Source of the DNA: Obelidium mucronatum
Lineage: Eukaryota; Chytridiomycota; Chytridiomycetes; Chytridiales; Chytriomycetaceae
Direction of reading: 5' to 3'
NCBI GenBank assembly: GCA_025765595.1
Contig: JAIVFH010000024.1
Location: 62,001-126,000 of the forward strand
Length of the DNA stretch: 64,000 nt
The position numbers and the translations under genes were made by a program. Below, piece by piece: positions 23,810 to 34,550 of this stretch. The notes below the pieces were generated by a model, which was not told where the DNA came from, did no database searches, and worked only from the letters and a program-made list of their open reading frames with translations. How positions within the stretch are numbered: the first letter of the stretch is position 1; each line of letters begins with the position of its first letter.

Positions 23810-25784
23810 ATGACTGCCTCAACCCAAGAGCCGGCATTCGTTCTTACAGACTCTAATGCAACCGTTTCGGGTGCCGCTGCGGTAGAAACAATAACTCCAA
23901 AGGGCGTGGAAACCATGCAGATTGAAGAAACTCATCCTGCCCCAGTCTTGACAACAGTTGAATTCGTTCTCGTCTTTGTGGGTCTTGCATTCGCCGTCTT
24001 TCTTGCTGCACTTGATCAAGTGAGTGTGGTTTTTATTTGGAATGTGCTTCGGGTATACCAACATTCAACAAATAGACTATTGTTGCCGTTGCTCTGCAAG
24101 CCATCGCCTCTGAATTCTCATCGTTGGATCAAATCAATTGGATCGCGACTGCTTGTACGTAATATAGATACCCCTTATCTCAGTTGTTGTTCTTGAGTGT
24201 CCTTGGCAATCTTAGAACTCAATTTAAATCTTACCCCCCCAGACTTCCTCACTGCCACGGCTTTCATTCCTGTCTATGGCCAACTCGCCGACATCTTTGG
24301 TCGTAAATCAGTCTTCTTGTTGGCAATTGGAATCTTTGAAGTCGGAAGCTTGTTGTGTGGAGTGGCCAACTCAATGAACATGCTCATTACTGCCCGTGCG
24401 ATTGCCGGGTTGGGTGGTTCTGGAATCTTTTCTCTCGCGATTATCATTATTTCCGATTTGACTTCCGTGCGTGACCGTGGAAAGTATTTGGGGATTATTG
24501 GGGCGACTTTCGGGTTGGCTTCTGTTGCTGGTCCTTTGCTTGGTGGTTAGTGGCGGCTTTCCTTCGTTTGTCTTTTTTTTTTTTTTGTCTTGGCTGAAGA
24601 TTCTTCTGTTTAACAGGTGTTTTCGTTGATCACGTTTCTTGGAGATGGGTCTTCTACATCAACTTGCCAATTGGTGCCTTCACTGTTGGTGTCATTGCTT
24701 TCTTCCTCAAGCTCCGCAAAATGGGAAGCGAAAACATCCTTGAATCCTTCAAGAAAATTGACTGGCTTGGAACTTTTCTTCTCGTTGGTTGCGTCATTTG
24801 TCTCTTGATTCCAATTCAGGGTGGTGGTTCACAATATGCCTGGGATTCTCCTCTTGTCATCACTCTCTTTATCATTGGCGGAATCCTTCTCGCTGCATTC
24901 ATTTACGTTGAAGGATGGGTCGCCAAGAACCCTGTCTTGACTTTCGAACTGTTCAAGAACCGTCTCGCTGTGGCTGTCTTTGCCACTACTTTCTTCCTTG
25001 GCTGTGCCTTCTTTATTTTGGTCTTTTACGCACCGCTCTGGTTCCAGATTGTTTTGGGGTCCAGTGCGACTGAAGCTGGAGTCCACACTATTCCATTGAT
25101 TATGGGCCTCGTTGTCTTCTCCATCTTGTCTGGTGCCGTTGCCACCACCACTGGCCTCTTTTACTTTTTCTTGCCTGTCTCTGCTGTGATTCTTGCGGTT
25201 GGGTCTGGATTAATGACTACTATGGATGAATCCGCGGGACTTTGGAAACAAGTCGTGTTCCTCATGATTGCAGGGTCAGGTGTTGGGTGCGGAATCCAAA
25301 CTTGCTTGATTGCTGCGCAAGTTTCTGTGCCTCCTGAAATGCTCTCCATTGTCACTTCTACTACAAACTTTTTCCAGACTATTGGAGCTGTTATTGGGAT
25401 CGCGATTTGCTCTTCTCTATTTGTGAGTGTTTTTTTTTTTTTTTTTTTTGCTTTCATTTTTGTCAAATAATAACGGGAAATCACTTTTAGAACAACAACC
25501 TGGTTTCCAATATTCAAAAATCTCTCATTGAGTACAACACTACTCTAGTTCTCCCCCCTGGCGTCAAGCCATCTGTTGTTTTTTCTGACCCGGCGTCATT
25601 ACACAACCCGTTGTTGATTCCTGACGGCAGTCCTCTGCAAAAAGCGTTGATTCATGGATACTTGGAGACTTTGAGAGCTCTGTTCTATTTGCCAATTGGA
25701 TTCGCTGCTGCGATGGGGATTGCGTGTCTCTTTGTGACGAAAGCGCGGTTGCCGAAGGGGGCTGAGATTGCCATGGGTGGATGA
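23810..25784 (+). CDS. MFS drug:H+ antiporter, DHA2-like (14-helix) family
   Basis: Five exons: 23810-24019, 24076-24154, 24243-24545, 24617-25422, 25491-25784, giving 563 aa. The first helix ends [18 protein letters not shown] across the first intron, the DHA-family D-x-T-IV motif. Motif [12 protein letters not shown] lies between helices 2 and 3. Motif B-like [13 protein letters not shown] is in helix 4 and motif C-like [16 protein letters not shown] in helix 5. The length and hydropathy suit 14 membrane spans in the plasma or vacuolar membrane. These proteins export drugs or toxic metabolites, or import basic amino acids into vacuoles, using the proton gradient; the substrate cannot be read from sequence. 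No biosynthetic cluster lies beside it, so a general efflux role is more likely than export of a dedicated product. Confidence 0.92.
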
Positions 25785-26269
25785 TTGAGTCATTTTTGCA
25801 AAAAAAAAAAAATAAACATCCAATCCAGCCTGGATTGTCAGCCAATTTAAAGATTTTTTTTGGTCGAGGGTTTGCCTTATGGAGACTGTCAAAATAGTCA
25901 GTGAAAGAAAGCTTCGGCTCGGTTCCTTTCGTACCATTGCTCCGTCAGAAAATATTTTTATACAGAAAAAAGATTAGTCCCGCACGACGGTCCGGTTTCC
26001 GGCTCGCACAGGTTTGTTGTCTTCAGGATAAAAAACAATTTATTCAGAGCTGCTGGTACGCCTGCACTTTACTCTAAGCTTTGGCCAAAAAACCGGCAGT
26101 GGGCGATCTTAAAAAAACATCTATCGCGGTTTTCGACAGAAGAAATAAATCCATTTATTCGACAGCGTTCTGCGCTTTTGATTTTGCCTGTTTAATTCTT
26201 GTATTACTTCGTTTGATTCGTGCTGCGAATCTTGTCAAGCAAAACTAGGCTAGGAGCCTTGCTCGTTTT
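25785..26269. other. Intergenic region with a short direct repeat
   Basis: No convincing gene. A segment at about 26045-26078 (GAGCTGCTGGTACGCCTGCA) recurs in slightly changed form at about 26375-26405 (GAGCTGCTAGTACTCCTGCA), about 330 bp downstream in the left arm of the inverted repeat. The rest is AT-rich with oligo-A/T runs. Confidence 0.55.
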
Positions 26270-26404
26270 TGTGAAACAGAAGTGGTGGCGGAAGTGGAAA
26301 AACCCAACTGGGAAAAACAACCCGAAATTCCGCCGGCGTTGTCACCATAATATCACACTGGAAATACCATCAATTCGGAGCTGCTAGTACTCCTGCACTT
26401 ACTC

Positions 26405-26420
26405 CTAGTTTATATAAGCG
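26405..26420 (+). promoter_or_regulatory. TATA-like box upstream of family gene copy 1
   Basis: TTTATATAAGCG follows the conserved arm flank, about 190 bp before the proposed start at 26598. The equivalent position in the right arm lacks this sequence, since there the flank joins the ORF directly. Confidence 0.4.
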
Positions 26421-26597
26421 ACAATCTTGCTACCAGTCAAGTCCCACACTGGCACTGCCACACGAACGACTGCAGCCACCCCCAGGACCCCTTCAAAAAC
26501 TAATACATCAACATTTCGCTCCTTTCTTGTCCCCGCCTCTTTGCCCACCCGCGCCGAATTCAAACCATTAAATTCTCTTGAAAATAGGGCAATCTTT

Positions 26598-27203
26598 ATG
26601 TTACATTATCCTCCTGAACCGACAATGATCATGCCACGCCCGACACTGTCTCTGCCCCCCATACTCTTCAACATCGATCCAGCCACAGATAACCTCCAAA
26701 TGTACACGACAGACCCCGCATATTCGAGGGATAGCGTCGTCAGCCAAAGCATCTCCAACACGCTCAAATTATTCAGCAAAACTAGCGTGCATCCAAACAG
26801 ACTTATATATGCAGTGGCCGGAATCATATTTGTCCATTCATCGCCACAGCCGTTTGGTGGCACAAAAGCGAATCCTGGATTCTGCTCCTTCAGAGGGACG
26901 GATGCACATCAACTCCTCCACTACATAATATCCTCTGCATTCAATCAGTATTGGAGCTATAAAGGCCGAGATACGCTCCAATTCGTTCTGCAGTCTGTCA
27001 ATTACGTCATGAGTCTGCAACGGCAACCGGGGACCCAAGACCAACTGGATGAACTCATGATGAAGGGAAGAAAGAAAAGCGGACATATCGAGTGGTTTGG
27101 CGCCGCATATATTCCGCCAGAGTTACGCCACGTGCATGAAACAGACGAGGACAAGTCATTGGGAGTCCATTTCACACCTGTCCGGCGGCGAACAAATACA
27201 TAG
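26598..27203 (+). CDS. Unrecognised small-protein family, copy 1 (in inverted repeat)
   Basis: Single exon of 201 aa from 26598; an ATG at 26625 is equally possible, and the frame stays open upstream to 26427. No known domain was recognised. It shares 169 of 177 C-terminal residues (hand count) with copy 2 at 33225-33821 and clear blocks with copies 3 and 4: VHPNRLIYAVAG, PFGGTKANPG, F-x-G-x-DA-x-x-LL-x-YI, and DELMMKGRKKSGHIEW-x-G-x-x-x-IPPEL-x-H. The protein has no signal peptide or membrane span and looks globular with a basic tail (VRRRTNT). It lacks introns, unlike copies 3 and 4. A nucleic-acid-binding or regulatory role cannot be claimed from sequence. Confidence 0.62.
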   Translation: MLHYPPEPTMIMPRPTLSLPPILFNIDPATDNLQMYTTDPAYSRDSVVSQSISNTLKLFSKTSVHPNRLIYAVAGIIFVHSSPQPFGGTKANPGFCSFRGTDAHQLLHYIISSAFNQYWSYKGRDTLQFVLQSVNYVMSLQRQPGTQDQLDELMMKGRKKSGHIEWFGAAYIPPELRHVHETDEDKSLGVHFTPVRRRTNT

Positions 27204-27919
27204 CTCCAGCCCATCGTTGCCGAATTATTAAGCAGTATTTAATAGCACAGTAACTTATATTTTTACGAATGGAATTGTATGAATCTGGAATAAAAGCCAC
27301 GCAGCGTCTACTCGAGATTTTCTATTCACAAAAATCACTCAGAACTGACGTTGATGCATAGATAGATGAATGCCGATGTGGAGACTGCTATTGATGGATT
27401 GCTGCAGATGTGAAGGTTGGTCTGCGCGGTGTTCCAATGATGTGTTGAATGATTGACGGTTGGAGTCTGCTGACATAAGGGTTTTTGATTTTTCCTTCAG
27501 CCAAATTTTTACGCCTGACGGCAGACTAATTGAAAGCCATGATCTGAGATAATCAAAGGAACTGGCATGTTGGTATGAAAAACGCTGTGTAAATGAAACA
27601 GGAGTGATGGCAACAGACTGCTTGTTGGTATTCAACACTTTCCAGCAGCGGGTTTCACCAAATGTCTTCGGAGTATGGGAAGAAGGGTAACAAGGGTTCT
27701 ACGGGGCCTGATCTGTATATCGCGATTTGGATTGTGGTTTCAAACTTTGAGATTTCGGCTATGTTAGAAACTAAAAAAAAAATAAAACTGCCTCACAGGC
27801 CCTCCCGACACCAATATAATTCCGCACGCGATTGAAATAACTGGAAACCTCAGTTCATAAGTTTCCTGAAGACGTAGGCTGGACACAATATTCGTAAGAA
27901 AAAATAGTGTGGTTTCTAG
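27204..27919. other. Non-coding part of the left repeat arm
   Basis: This is the duplicated 3' intergenic segment. A frame on the minus strand (27339-27638) resembles one in the right arm, but the counterpart start and upstream frame are broken here, so no gene is called. About 27765-27900 is unique to this arm. Confidence 0.5.
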
Positions 27920-28000
27920 CTTTATTGGGATGACCACACTGTTCCGCACAAGAACTGAGCGATGAATATCTCGCCATTGAAATTCACAAATCAAATCGCC
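27920..28000 (-). pseudogene. Truncated copy of the TrmB gene 3' end
   Basis: The minus-strand reading LICEFQWRDIHRSVLVRNSV matches the C-terminal LVCEAQWRAIYRLVLVRNSV of the intact gene at 31363-32646, including the following CATCCCAATAAAGC. Nothing else of the methyltransferase is present. It lies just beyond the stop of ARL1 and marks the inner end of the left arm. Confidence 0.7.
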
Positions 28001-28076
28001 TGCCGAAAAAGAATTATTCACGTTAAATGGTACGTTTATTTCCAGAGATTTTTCATCCATATTCCCTTACACTGAA

Positions 28077-29009
<933 letters not shown>

Positions 29010-29079
29010 TCACTGCTGATTTCTGATGAAATTTGCAAAAAAAAGTGTTTACAATCCTCTACAATCCTCATGCTTTTTA

Positions 29080-31293
29080 TTACATCAACGAGGAGCTTGC
29101 TTTACTCCCAGTCTTAATTTCAATTGTTCCTTTCGTCCATTGACCTCCAGTATTGTTGGAGTTTTCACTGTTTGCCATCTTTGATGATTGCTTTTTCACC
29201 ATACTCTCTTTCAATAATGCAACCTTCATCAGTAGCAAAATCACAGTCACTAATTGCATTAAAACAGATAGGGCAACCTTGAAATACACTATCAACGAGC
29301 TATTGAACACGGTCATCAAAGGTTTTACAATTGCAATGGAGGAATATAGGAAGCACAATGAGCTGGCGGCAATTCCATATCGACTGATAATAAGAAATCG
29401 CGGAGTTACGGCGGATTTCATATCGGTTTGAAGGTTTGAGATGAATTTTGTGAATGACAGGAGCAAAAGAGAATCCAAAAATAGCAGAACGGCTGACGCG
29501 ACCCCTTGCAAAATGTATGTCACAGTATTCAAAGAAAACTGGTTGAGAAATATGGTATTGGGATCAACAATATTTGGATTCCCCAAAACAATCGTTTGGC
29601 TAACCACAGGACTCAAAATCAAAACTGGTGAAAAGAAGAATGCATTTTTGACCAGTTTTGGGTTAGACCAAATAGCGTTTAAAATCGTTTCTGAGCGACT
29701 CCAACAAACGTAAAGATAAGACAGTGTCCAAATAGCAACAGAGACCTCTGATGCCAGATACCAGCTTTGTCTGGGTTCCGAGTTGTCGGATCCAGTGACG
29801 AAGTCAATAAGGGAAAAGTGCCATACCATTGCATAACATACGTTTCCAATCACAAGCGATACCAAACATGAACCAATTGCAGCATTGAATGGTGTTGCAG
29901 TACGACTGATTGGTGCAGCCTCATCCTTTCTCAGGTTGATGTCGAACACAAGAATTGCCGCAAAGACAAGTACACCACATAGAGAAGAAACCACCAATCC
30001 AATAAACGTATTAAAATTAGTTGTAAGAATGACCACTTTATCGGCCTCCCGAATTTTGGTGCAGCTTGTCATAAACCGCTGAACAACGGACCCTAACTCC
30101 ATCTGCATGCCATATGTTTGATAGAGTGTGAGAATTTGAGTTGCATTCAAGCTGGTATCTTGGCATGCCATGTTAAAAAACTCAATCTGAGTACTTGAGT
30201 TTTGCGACGCCAACCAGACAAGTGTCGGTGTTGACTTGTTGTTGAGGTACCATGCTGACACATCATAGTTTCGCGGATAAATTGCAGAAACACAATCCGT
30301 TAAAATTGAATATACGGCGCCATATCCTATCAGATTGGTCGAATTCAAAAAATTCAGATATAAAGCAAGAAATCGATTTAATTCGGGGATTGTGAAGGCT
30401 TGGAAAATCTTTCGCTTTTCATTTCGCTTTCGGTATACTCCATCGCAGAGAGCAAAGCTGATACTCCTCTGCATTGTGACATTTCGTGAGGCGAACCACC
30501 AGAGTGTTTCCGTCATATCGGGGCTGTAGTACTTAAATAACCGCACTGGGTCATAATCACGGAGATATAAACAAGAAAACGCATTGTCTTTAAGATTGTC
30601 TTGAATTAGTGGAATTGATAGATAGGTATCAAGCAATTCAGAGCTATTGAGTGCCAAGTTTCCGCATATTCTAATCAGAGAGCTTCGTTGGGTTTCATTG
30701 TTCTGGTTTTTGTACCAAAGCAAGCTGGTGTTGGACATTGGATTTCGGGTGAATTCGACCTGAGGTGGGCAGATGTTCATGAAATTTTCAATATTGGCTG
30801 AATACGAAATATCTCCCTGCTGCCTCAAGAATTTGAATGTTTTCGTTAAGAACGAAGGGGGAAACGACGCAACGTTGTTGCAGATTCCATTCAATGCTAG
30901 TTGTTGATTCCATTCAGGCAGATTTCTGAACCAATAAAAGGCTCGCGGTGTATAGGGATTCCATTGAAATATGTAGCGATCCGTGTAAGGATTTTTTGAA
31001 ACGTAATTTGAAGTTTGGCTCCCGTTTGAAATCTTGTCCACACAATGGATCATTTGATTTTGCAATGTCATGTCCAGGAAGTACGTAGAATTAATAGTCC
31101 AGTATGTGTCCATGATACCTTCCACACTATAGTGCTGTATTTCACAGATCTGGCTAATGGCATCCATTTGATCCGTTAGATTGCGTGAATAAAACCACCA
31201 AACAAACGCGTCAGTATTGGCAGTGTGCACATTGCCAAAAATTCTAACTGCATACTGAGCAAAGGCAGTTGCGGTGACTTCTTGCAGCGGCAT
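29080..31293 (-). CDS. Seven-helix membrane protein with five-repeat, Cys-rich ectodomain (receptor-like)
   Basis: Single exon of 737 aa from the ATG at 31293; the frame is open to 31467, but that would overlap the divergent gene. Residues 30-411 hold five tandem units of about 65-95 aa. Each begins W-[WFL]-x(2-3)-N and has two Cys: 50/84, 138/175, 210/241, 283/334, 377/411. Many N-x-[ST] sites suggest an extracellular or lumenal location. Seven hydrophobic helices follow at about 424-451, 469-495, 511-530, 549-570, 587-614, 631-656 and 666-694, then a hydrophilic Ser/Asn/Lys tail. The layout is that of a GPCR-like receptor, but no known class was recognised. No N-terminal signal peptide is seen, so either one is encoded upstream or the first helix acts as a reverse anchor. 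Confidence 0.75.
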   Translation of the reverse strand: MPLQEVTATAFAQYAVRIFGNVHTANTDAFVWWFYSRNLTDQMDAISQICEIQHYSVEGIMDTYWTINSTYFLDMTLQNQMIHCVDKISNGSQTSNYVSKNPYTDRYIFQWNPYTPRAFYWFRNLPEWNQQLALNGICNNVASFPPSFLTKTFKFLRQQGDISYSANIENFMNICPPQVEFTRNPMSNTSLLWYKNQNNETQRSSLIRICGNLALNSSELLDTYLSIPLIQDNLKDNAFSCLYLRDYDPVRLFKYYSPDMTETLWWFASRNVTMQRSISFALCDGVYRKRNEKRKIFQAFTIPELNRFLALYLNFLNSTNLIGYGAVYSILTDCVSAIYPRNYDVSAWYLNNKSTPTLVWLASQNSSTQIEFFNMACQDTSLNATQILTLYQTYGMQMELGSVVQRFMTSCTKIREADKVVILTTNFNTFIGLVVSSLCGVLVFAAILVFDINLRKDEAAPISRTATPFNAAIGSCLVSLVIGNVCYAMVWHFSLIDFVTGSDNSEPRQSWYLASEVSVAIWTLSYLYVCWSRSETILNAIWSNPKLVKNAFFFSPVLILSPVVSQTIVLGNPNIVDPNTIFLNQFSLNTVTYILQGVASAVLLFLDSLLLLSFTKFISNLQTDMKSAVTPRFLIISRYGIAASSLCFLYSSIAIVKPLMTVFNSSLIVYFKVALSVLMQLVTVILLLMKVALLKESMVKKQSSKMANSENSNNTGGQWTKGTIEIKTGSKASSSLM

Positions 31294-31362
31294 AGTTTTG
31301 GCCTGTTTTGGTATGGGATTTGCTGTATATTTTTTCGATTGTTCATTATTGACATCATCTGA
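31294..31362. promoter_or_regulatory. 69-bp divergent promoter interval
   Basis: It separates the proposed ATG at 31293 (-) from the ATG at 31363 (+). It is AT-rich, without a clear TATA box. The spacing depends on both start calls. Confidence 0.4.
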
Positions 31363-32646
31363 ATGGAGGATACATTCGAGAGCCTCCAGACAACGCTCGA
31401 TGCATGGATCGCCACGCACGAGGCCGAGCACGGCCACAAGCCGCCGAAGGCTCGCATTGAGCAGCATCCCGCGTACCGGCGCCAGACTTCGCTGCTGATG
31501 GCGCGCTGCCCGCCGCCCGCCGCCGACGCCTGCGCCCGCTTCATGCGCCGCAAAAAGAAGTTCTGCACGAAGCGGCGCACGCCCAACGATCCCGACGGCT
31601 TGTGCGGGTTACACAGAGCCGAGGCCGCGGTCACGTCGTCGCTGACCCACGCGCCCACCAGTGAGTCGAAGAAGAGCAACATATCGAAGCGCATGAAGCG
31701 GATGCTCAATCCGTTCAGAGTGCGCGAGACGGACGCTGCAAAGCTGCCAGTGTGGTCCGAAGCTTACTTGGATATGAGTCTACCCCTTTGGGTTGACATT
31801 GGATGTGCAAAAGGTATATCTGGCTTTATAGCTGGCCAGAAGTCTAACTGATCCACTAAAGGACGATATCTCATGAATGTTGACAAGAAATTGCATGCTG
31901 TCTCAGAAAACCGCCAATGGAACTTTTGTGGAGTGGAATTATTTGCTCCACTCGTTGAGGCTGCAAACCTGCAAGTTCAACAACTACAGCCGGAATCAAA
32001 GAATCTTTTCTACGTACACGCCAACATCAACAAGGATCTGGAACGGCTTCAATTTCCAAATCTTCGACGCGTCAGTTTTCTTTTTCCGGACCCATGGTCC
32101 TGTGGGGAACATACAACCAGTAAAAATGCCAAGAAACGCGTCATGAATCCAGACTTTGCGCTCCGAATTTCAAAACTTCTGCCTCCCGGTGGCGATATTT
32201 ACTTCGCCACAGATTGGTTGGACTTAGCCCTCGATATCCGGAAATGTCTTTTGGAGACGGGTTGCTTCGACATTCCCAGCTTTAGGGATTCTTCCAATCA
32301 AAGCACCGCTCAACTAAATCCAGTGCAATCTTCCCATATTGCCCAGTATCCCTATATTCCAACCCTAAAAACGTCTCAAATTTCCTCGAATCACTTTAGT
32401 ACACAGCAACAAGTATCACAACTTCTCCAAGAAGATCTTATTGATGTACAAACTAAGTTTGCAAAGCCTGAAACTCTTACCGATGCCGAAATCGACCTTT
32501 CAAGTGGATCTTGGGGACCTGTTTTGTGGCTGGCAGGTATTCCATACGATGGCGTCCAAACCGAGCGTGATTTGGTTTGTGAAGCTCAATGGCGGGCTAT
32601 TTATCGCTTAGTTCTTGTTCGTAACAGTGTGGTTGCATCCCAATAA
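31363..32646 (+). CDS. tRNA (guanine-N7-)-methyltransferase, bacterial/plastid TrmB type, with N-terminal CCCH finger
   Basis: Two exons, 31363-31813 and 31862-32646 (48-nt intron), give 411 aa. The SAM-binding motif LWVDIGCAKGRYLM crosses the intron. It is followed by NFCGVELFAPLVEAA and the TrmB signature VSFLFPDPW with HTTSKNAKKRVM and IYFATDWLDLA. FATDW and a C-terminal TERD...VYR-like end are features of bacterial and plant-organelle TrmB rather than of eukaryotic Trm8/METTL1. The enzyme would methylate G46 of tRNAs. Before the catalytic domain, near residues 50-85, sits CARFMRRKKKFC...GLCGLH, which fits the C-x(n)-[RF]C-x(n)-C-x2-H finger of Trm13-type proteins. The mid-C-terminal region (about 300-375) is longer than in bacteria and has Ser/Gln-rich filler. 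A fragment of the 3' end recurs at 27920-28000. Confidence 0.9.
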
Positions 32647-33962
32647 AGCTCGAAACCACATTATTGTTTGCCGAAATCTCAAAGTTTGAAACCACAATCC
32701 AAAACACGATATGCAGATCAGGCCCCGTAGAACCCTTGTTACCCTTCTTCCCATACTCCAAAAACATTTGGTGAAACCCGGGATAGTGTTGAATACCAAC
32801 AAGCAGTCTGTTGCCATCACTCCTGTTTCATTTACACAGCGTTTTTCATACCAACATGCCAGTTCCTTTGATTATCTCACATCACGGCTTTCAATTGGTC
32901 TGCCGTCAGGCATAAAAATTTGGCTGAAGGAAAAATCAAAAACCCTTACGTCAGCAGACTCCAACCGTCAATCATTCAACACATCATTGGAACACCGCGC
33001 AGACCAACCTCCACATCTGCAGCAATCCATCAATAGCAGTCTCCACATCGGCATTCATCTATCTATGCATCAATGTCAGTTCTGAGTGATTTTTGTGAAT
33101 AGAAAATCTCGATAAAGTAGACGCTGCGTGGCTTTTATTCCAGATTCATACAAATCCATTCGTAAAAACATAAGTTACTGTGCTATTAAATACTGCTTAA
33201 TAATTCGGCAACGATGGGCTGGAGCTATGTATTTGTTCGCCGCCGGACAGGTGTGAAATGGACTCCCAATGAATTGTCATCCGCTGTTTCATGCACGTGG
33301 CGTAACTCTGGCGGAATATATGCCGCGCCAAACCACTCGATATGTCCACTTTTCTTTCTTCCCTTCATCATGAGTTCATCCAATTGGTCTTTGGTCCGCG
33401 GTTGCCGTTGCAGACTCATGACGTAATTGACAGACTGCAGAACGAATTGGAGCGTATCTCGGCCTTTATAGCTCCAATACTGATTGAATGCAGAGGATAT
33501 TATGTAGTGGAGGAGTTGATGTGCATCAGTCCCTCTGAAGGAGCAGAATCCAGGATTCGCTTTTGTGCCACCAAACGGCTGTGGCGATGAATGAACAAAG
33601 ATGATTCCGGCCACTGCATAAATAAGTCTGTTTGGATGCACGTTGGTTTTGCTGAATAATATGAGCGTGTTGGAGATGCTTTGGCTGACGACGCTATCCC
33701 TCGAATATGCGGGGTCTGTCGTGTACATTTGGAGGGTATCTGTGGCTGGATCGATGTTGAGGAGTATGGGAGGAAGTGGCATTATCTGGCTCTGCATGAT
33801 CACTACTGGTTGAGAACGCATCAGCCGGGATGAAGTGCAGGAGTACCAGGAGCTCCGAATTGATGTTATTTCAGATGTGATATTAAAGTGAAAACCGCGA
33901 CGGAATTTCGTGGTGTTTTTCCGACTTGGGTTTTTCCACTTCCGCTACCCCTTTCGTTTCAG
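32566..33962 (-). repeat. Right arm of the large inverted duplication
   Basis: Reverse-complement partner of about 26270-28000. It begins inside the last codons of TrmB, so TrmB is the source gene and the left fragment is the derived copy. It continues through intergenic sequence and the complete family gene copy 2 to the flank CGGAAGTGGAAAAACCCA (minus strand) near 33930. Aligned segments look about 95-97% identical by eye. Confidence 0.85.
33225..33821 (-). CDS. Unrecognised small-protein family, copy 2 (in inverted repeat)
   Basis: Single exon of 198 aa, nearly identical to copy 1 at 26598-27203 from NIDPATD to the C-terminus (8 differences in 177 residues by hand). The N-terminus differs (MRSQPVVIMQSQIMPLPP), because the arm flank joins the ORF directly here. 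The differences cluster at the basic linker (QRQPRTKDQL) and near the C-terminus (TADDNSL), while the RLIYA, FGG and GHIEW blocks are unchanged. That suggests either very recent duplication or constraint. The TATA-like box of copy 1 has no counterpart upstream, so expression is doubtful. Confidence 0.58.
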   Translation of the reverse strand: MRSQPVVIMQSQIMPLPPILLNIDPATDTLQMYTTDPAYSRDSVVSQSISNTLILFSKTNVHPNRLIYAVAGIIFVHSSPQPFGGTKANPGFCSFRGTDAHQLLHYIISSAFNQYWSYKGRDTLQFVLQSVNYVMSLQRQPRTKDQLDELMMKGRKKSGHIEWFGAAYIPPELRHVHETADDNSLGVHFTPVRRRTNT

Positions 33963-34550
33963 AGCGACGAACGAGGCACATGCCTTGGAAGACTTTCACT
34001 GAGTGTCAAGCGAATATTCGGTTGCTACTGTTGAATATCTAATAACAATGATCCATTGAAAATGTTTTTGCGATGAAGTATCATTAGGCAACGTGTCGGT
34101 TGGTTGAGCTTCAAAAATTTTAAGTTTACGATTCAAATTCCAAAATTGCACTATGGATACTTGGGGGAGTGAATGGTTTTCAGTGGGGGGAAAAGGAAGG
34201 ATGATTCACTATGTCATTGCAGGGTTTCGGTGACAATCAGTTTCAGCGGATGACTCTGCACCAGGCCGACAAAGTTCTGATAACAGGTCGTGAAGACACA
34301 AACCATTTGAAAGGAAAATGTGATGACGATTTCGATTTTCGAGCCTGGAACTGCTTGTGCTATTTTTTTAGTCATACGACCCGCCCGTCGAAGTTGAAAT
34401 TAGTGTTGTGGTGGTGATGGTTAAATGATGCAGCAAATCTTTCGAGTCGCGGCCTCCCAAAGATCAATGCAAGTCGGGGCTTGCTTGCCTTAGGAAAAAA
34501 AAACCCCAATATCGCTTACAGTATCACAAAACAAAACCGAAAAAAAGCGG
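33963..34550. other. Intergenic region, no gene seen
   Basis: AT-rich sequence with oligo-A/G runs; short frames lack recognisable content. It provides the promoter of the plus-strand family gene at 34551. Confidence 0.5.

Larger units (their letters stand above)
26270..28000 (+). repeat. Left arm of a large inverted duplication
   Basis: This stretch matches the reverse complement of about 32566-33962. It holds the flank, a family-gene copy, its 3' intergenic sequence and the last roughly 75 coding bases of a TrmB gene. Differences from the right arm: about 190 extra bases between the conserved 5' flank and the ORF (about 26408-26600), and about 130 extra bases at about 27765-27900. The spacer between the arms is about 4.5 kb and carries three unrelated genes. 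The arm ends are set by eye to within a few tens of bases. Confidence 0.85.

Noticed and set aside
32711..33085. 124-codon frame in the right repeat arm, resembled by a minus frame at 27339-27638
   Set aside because: The left copy has lost the ATG and has a stop upstream, and most differences change the residue, so the similarity reflects the recent duplication rather than coding constraint.
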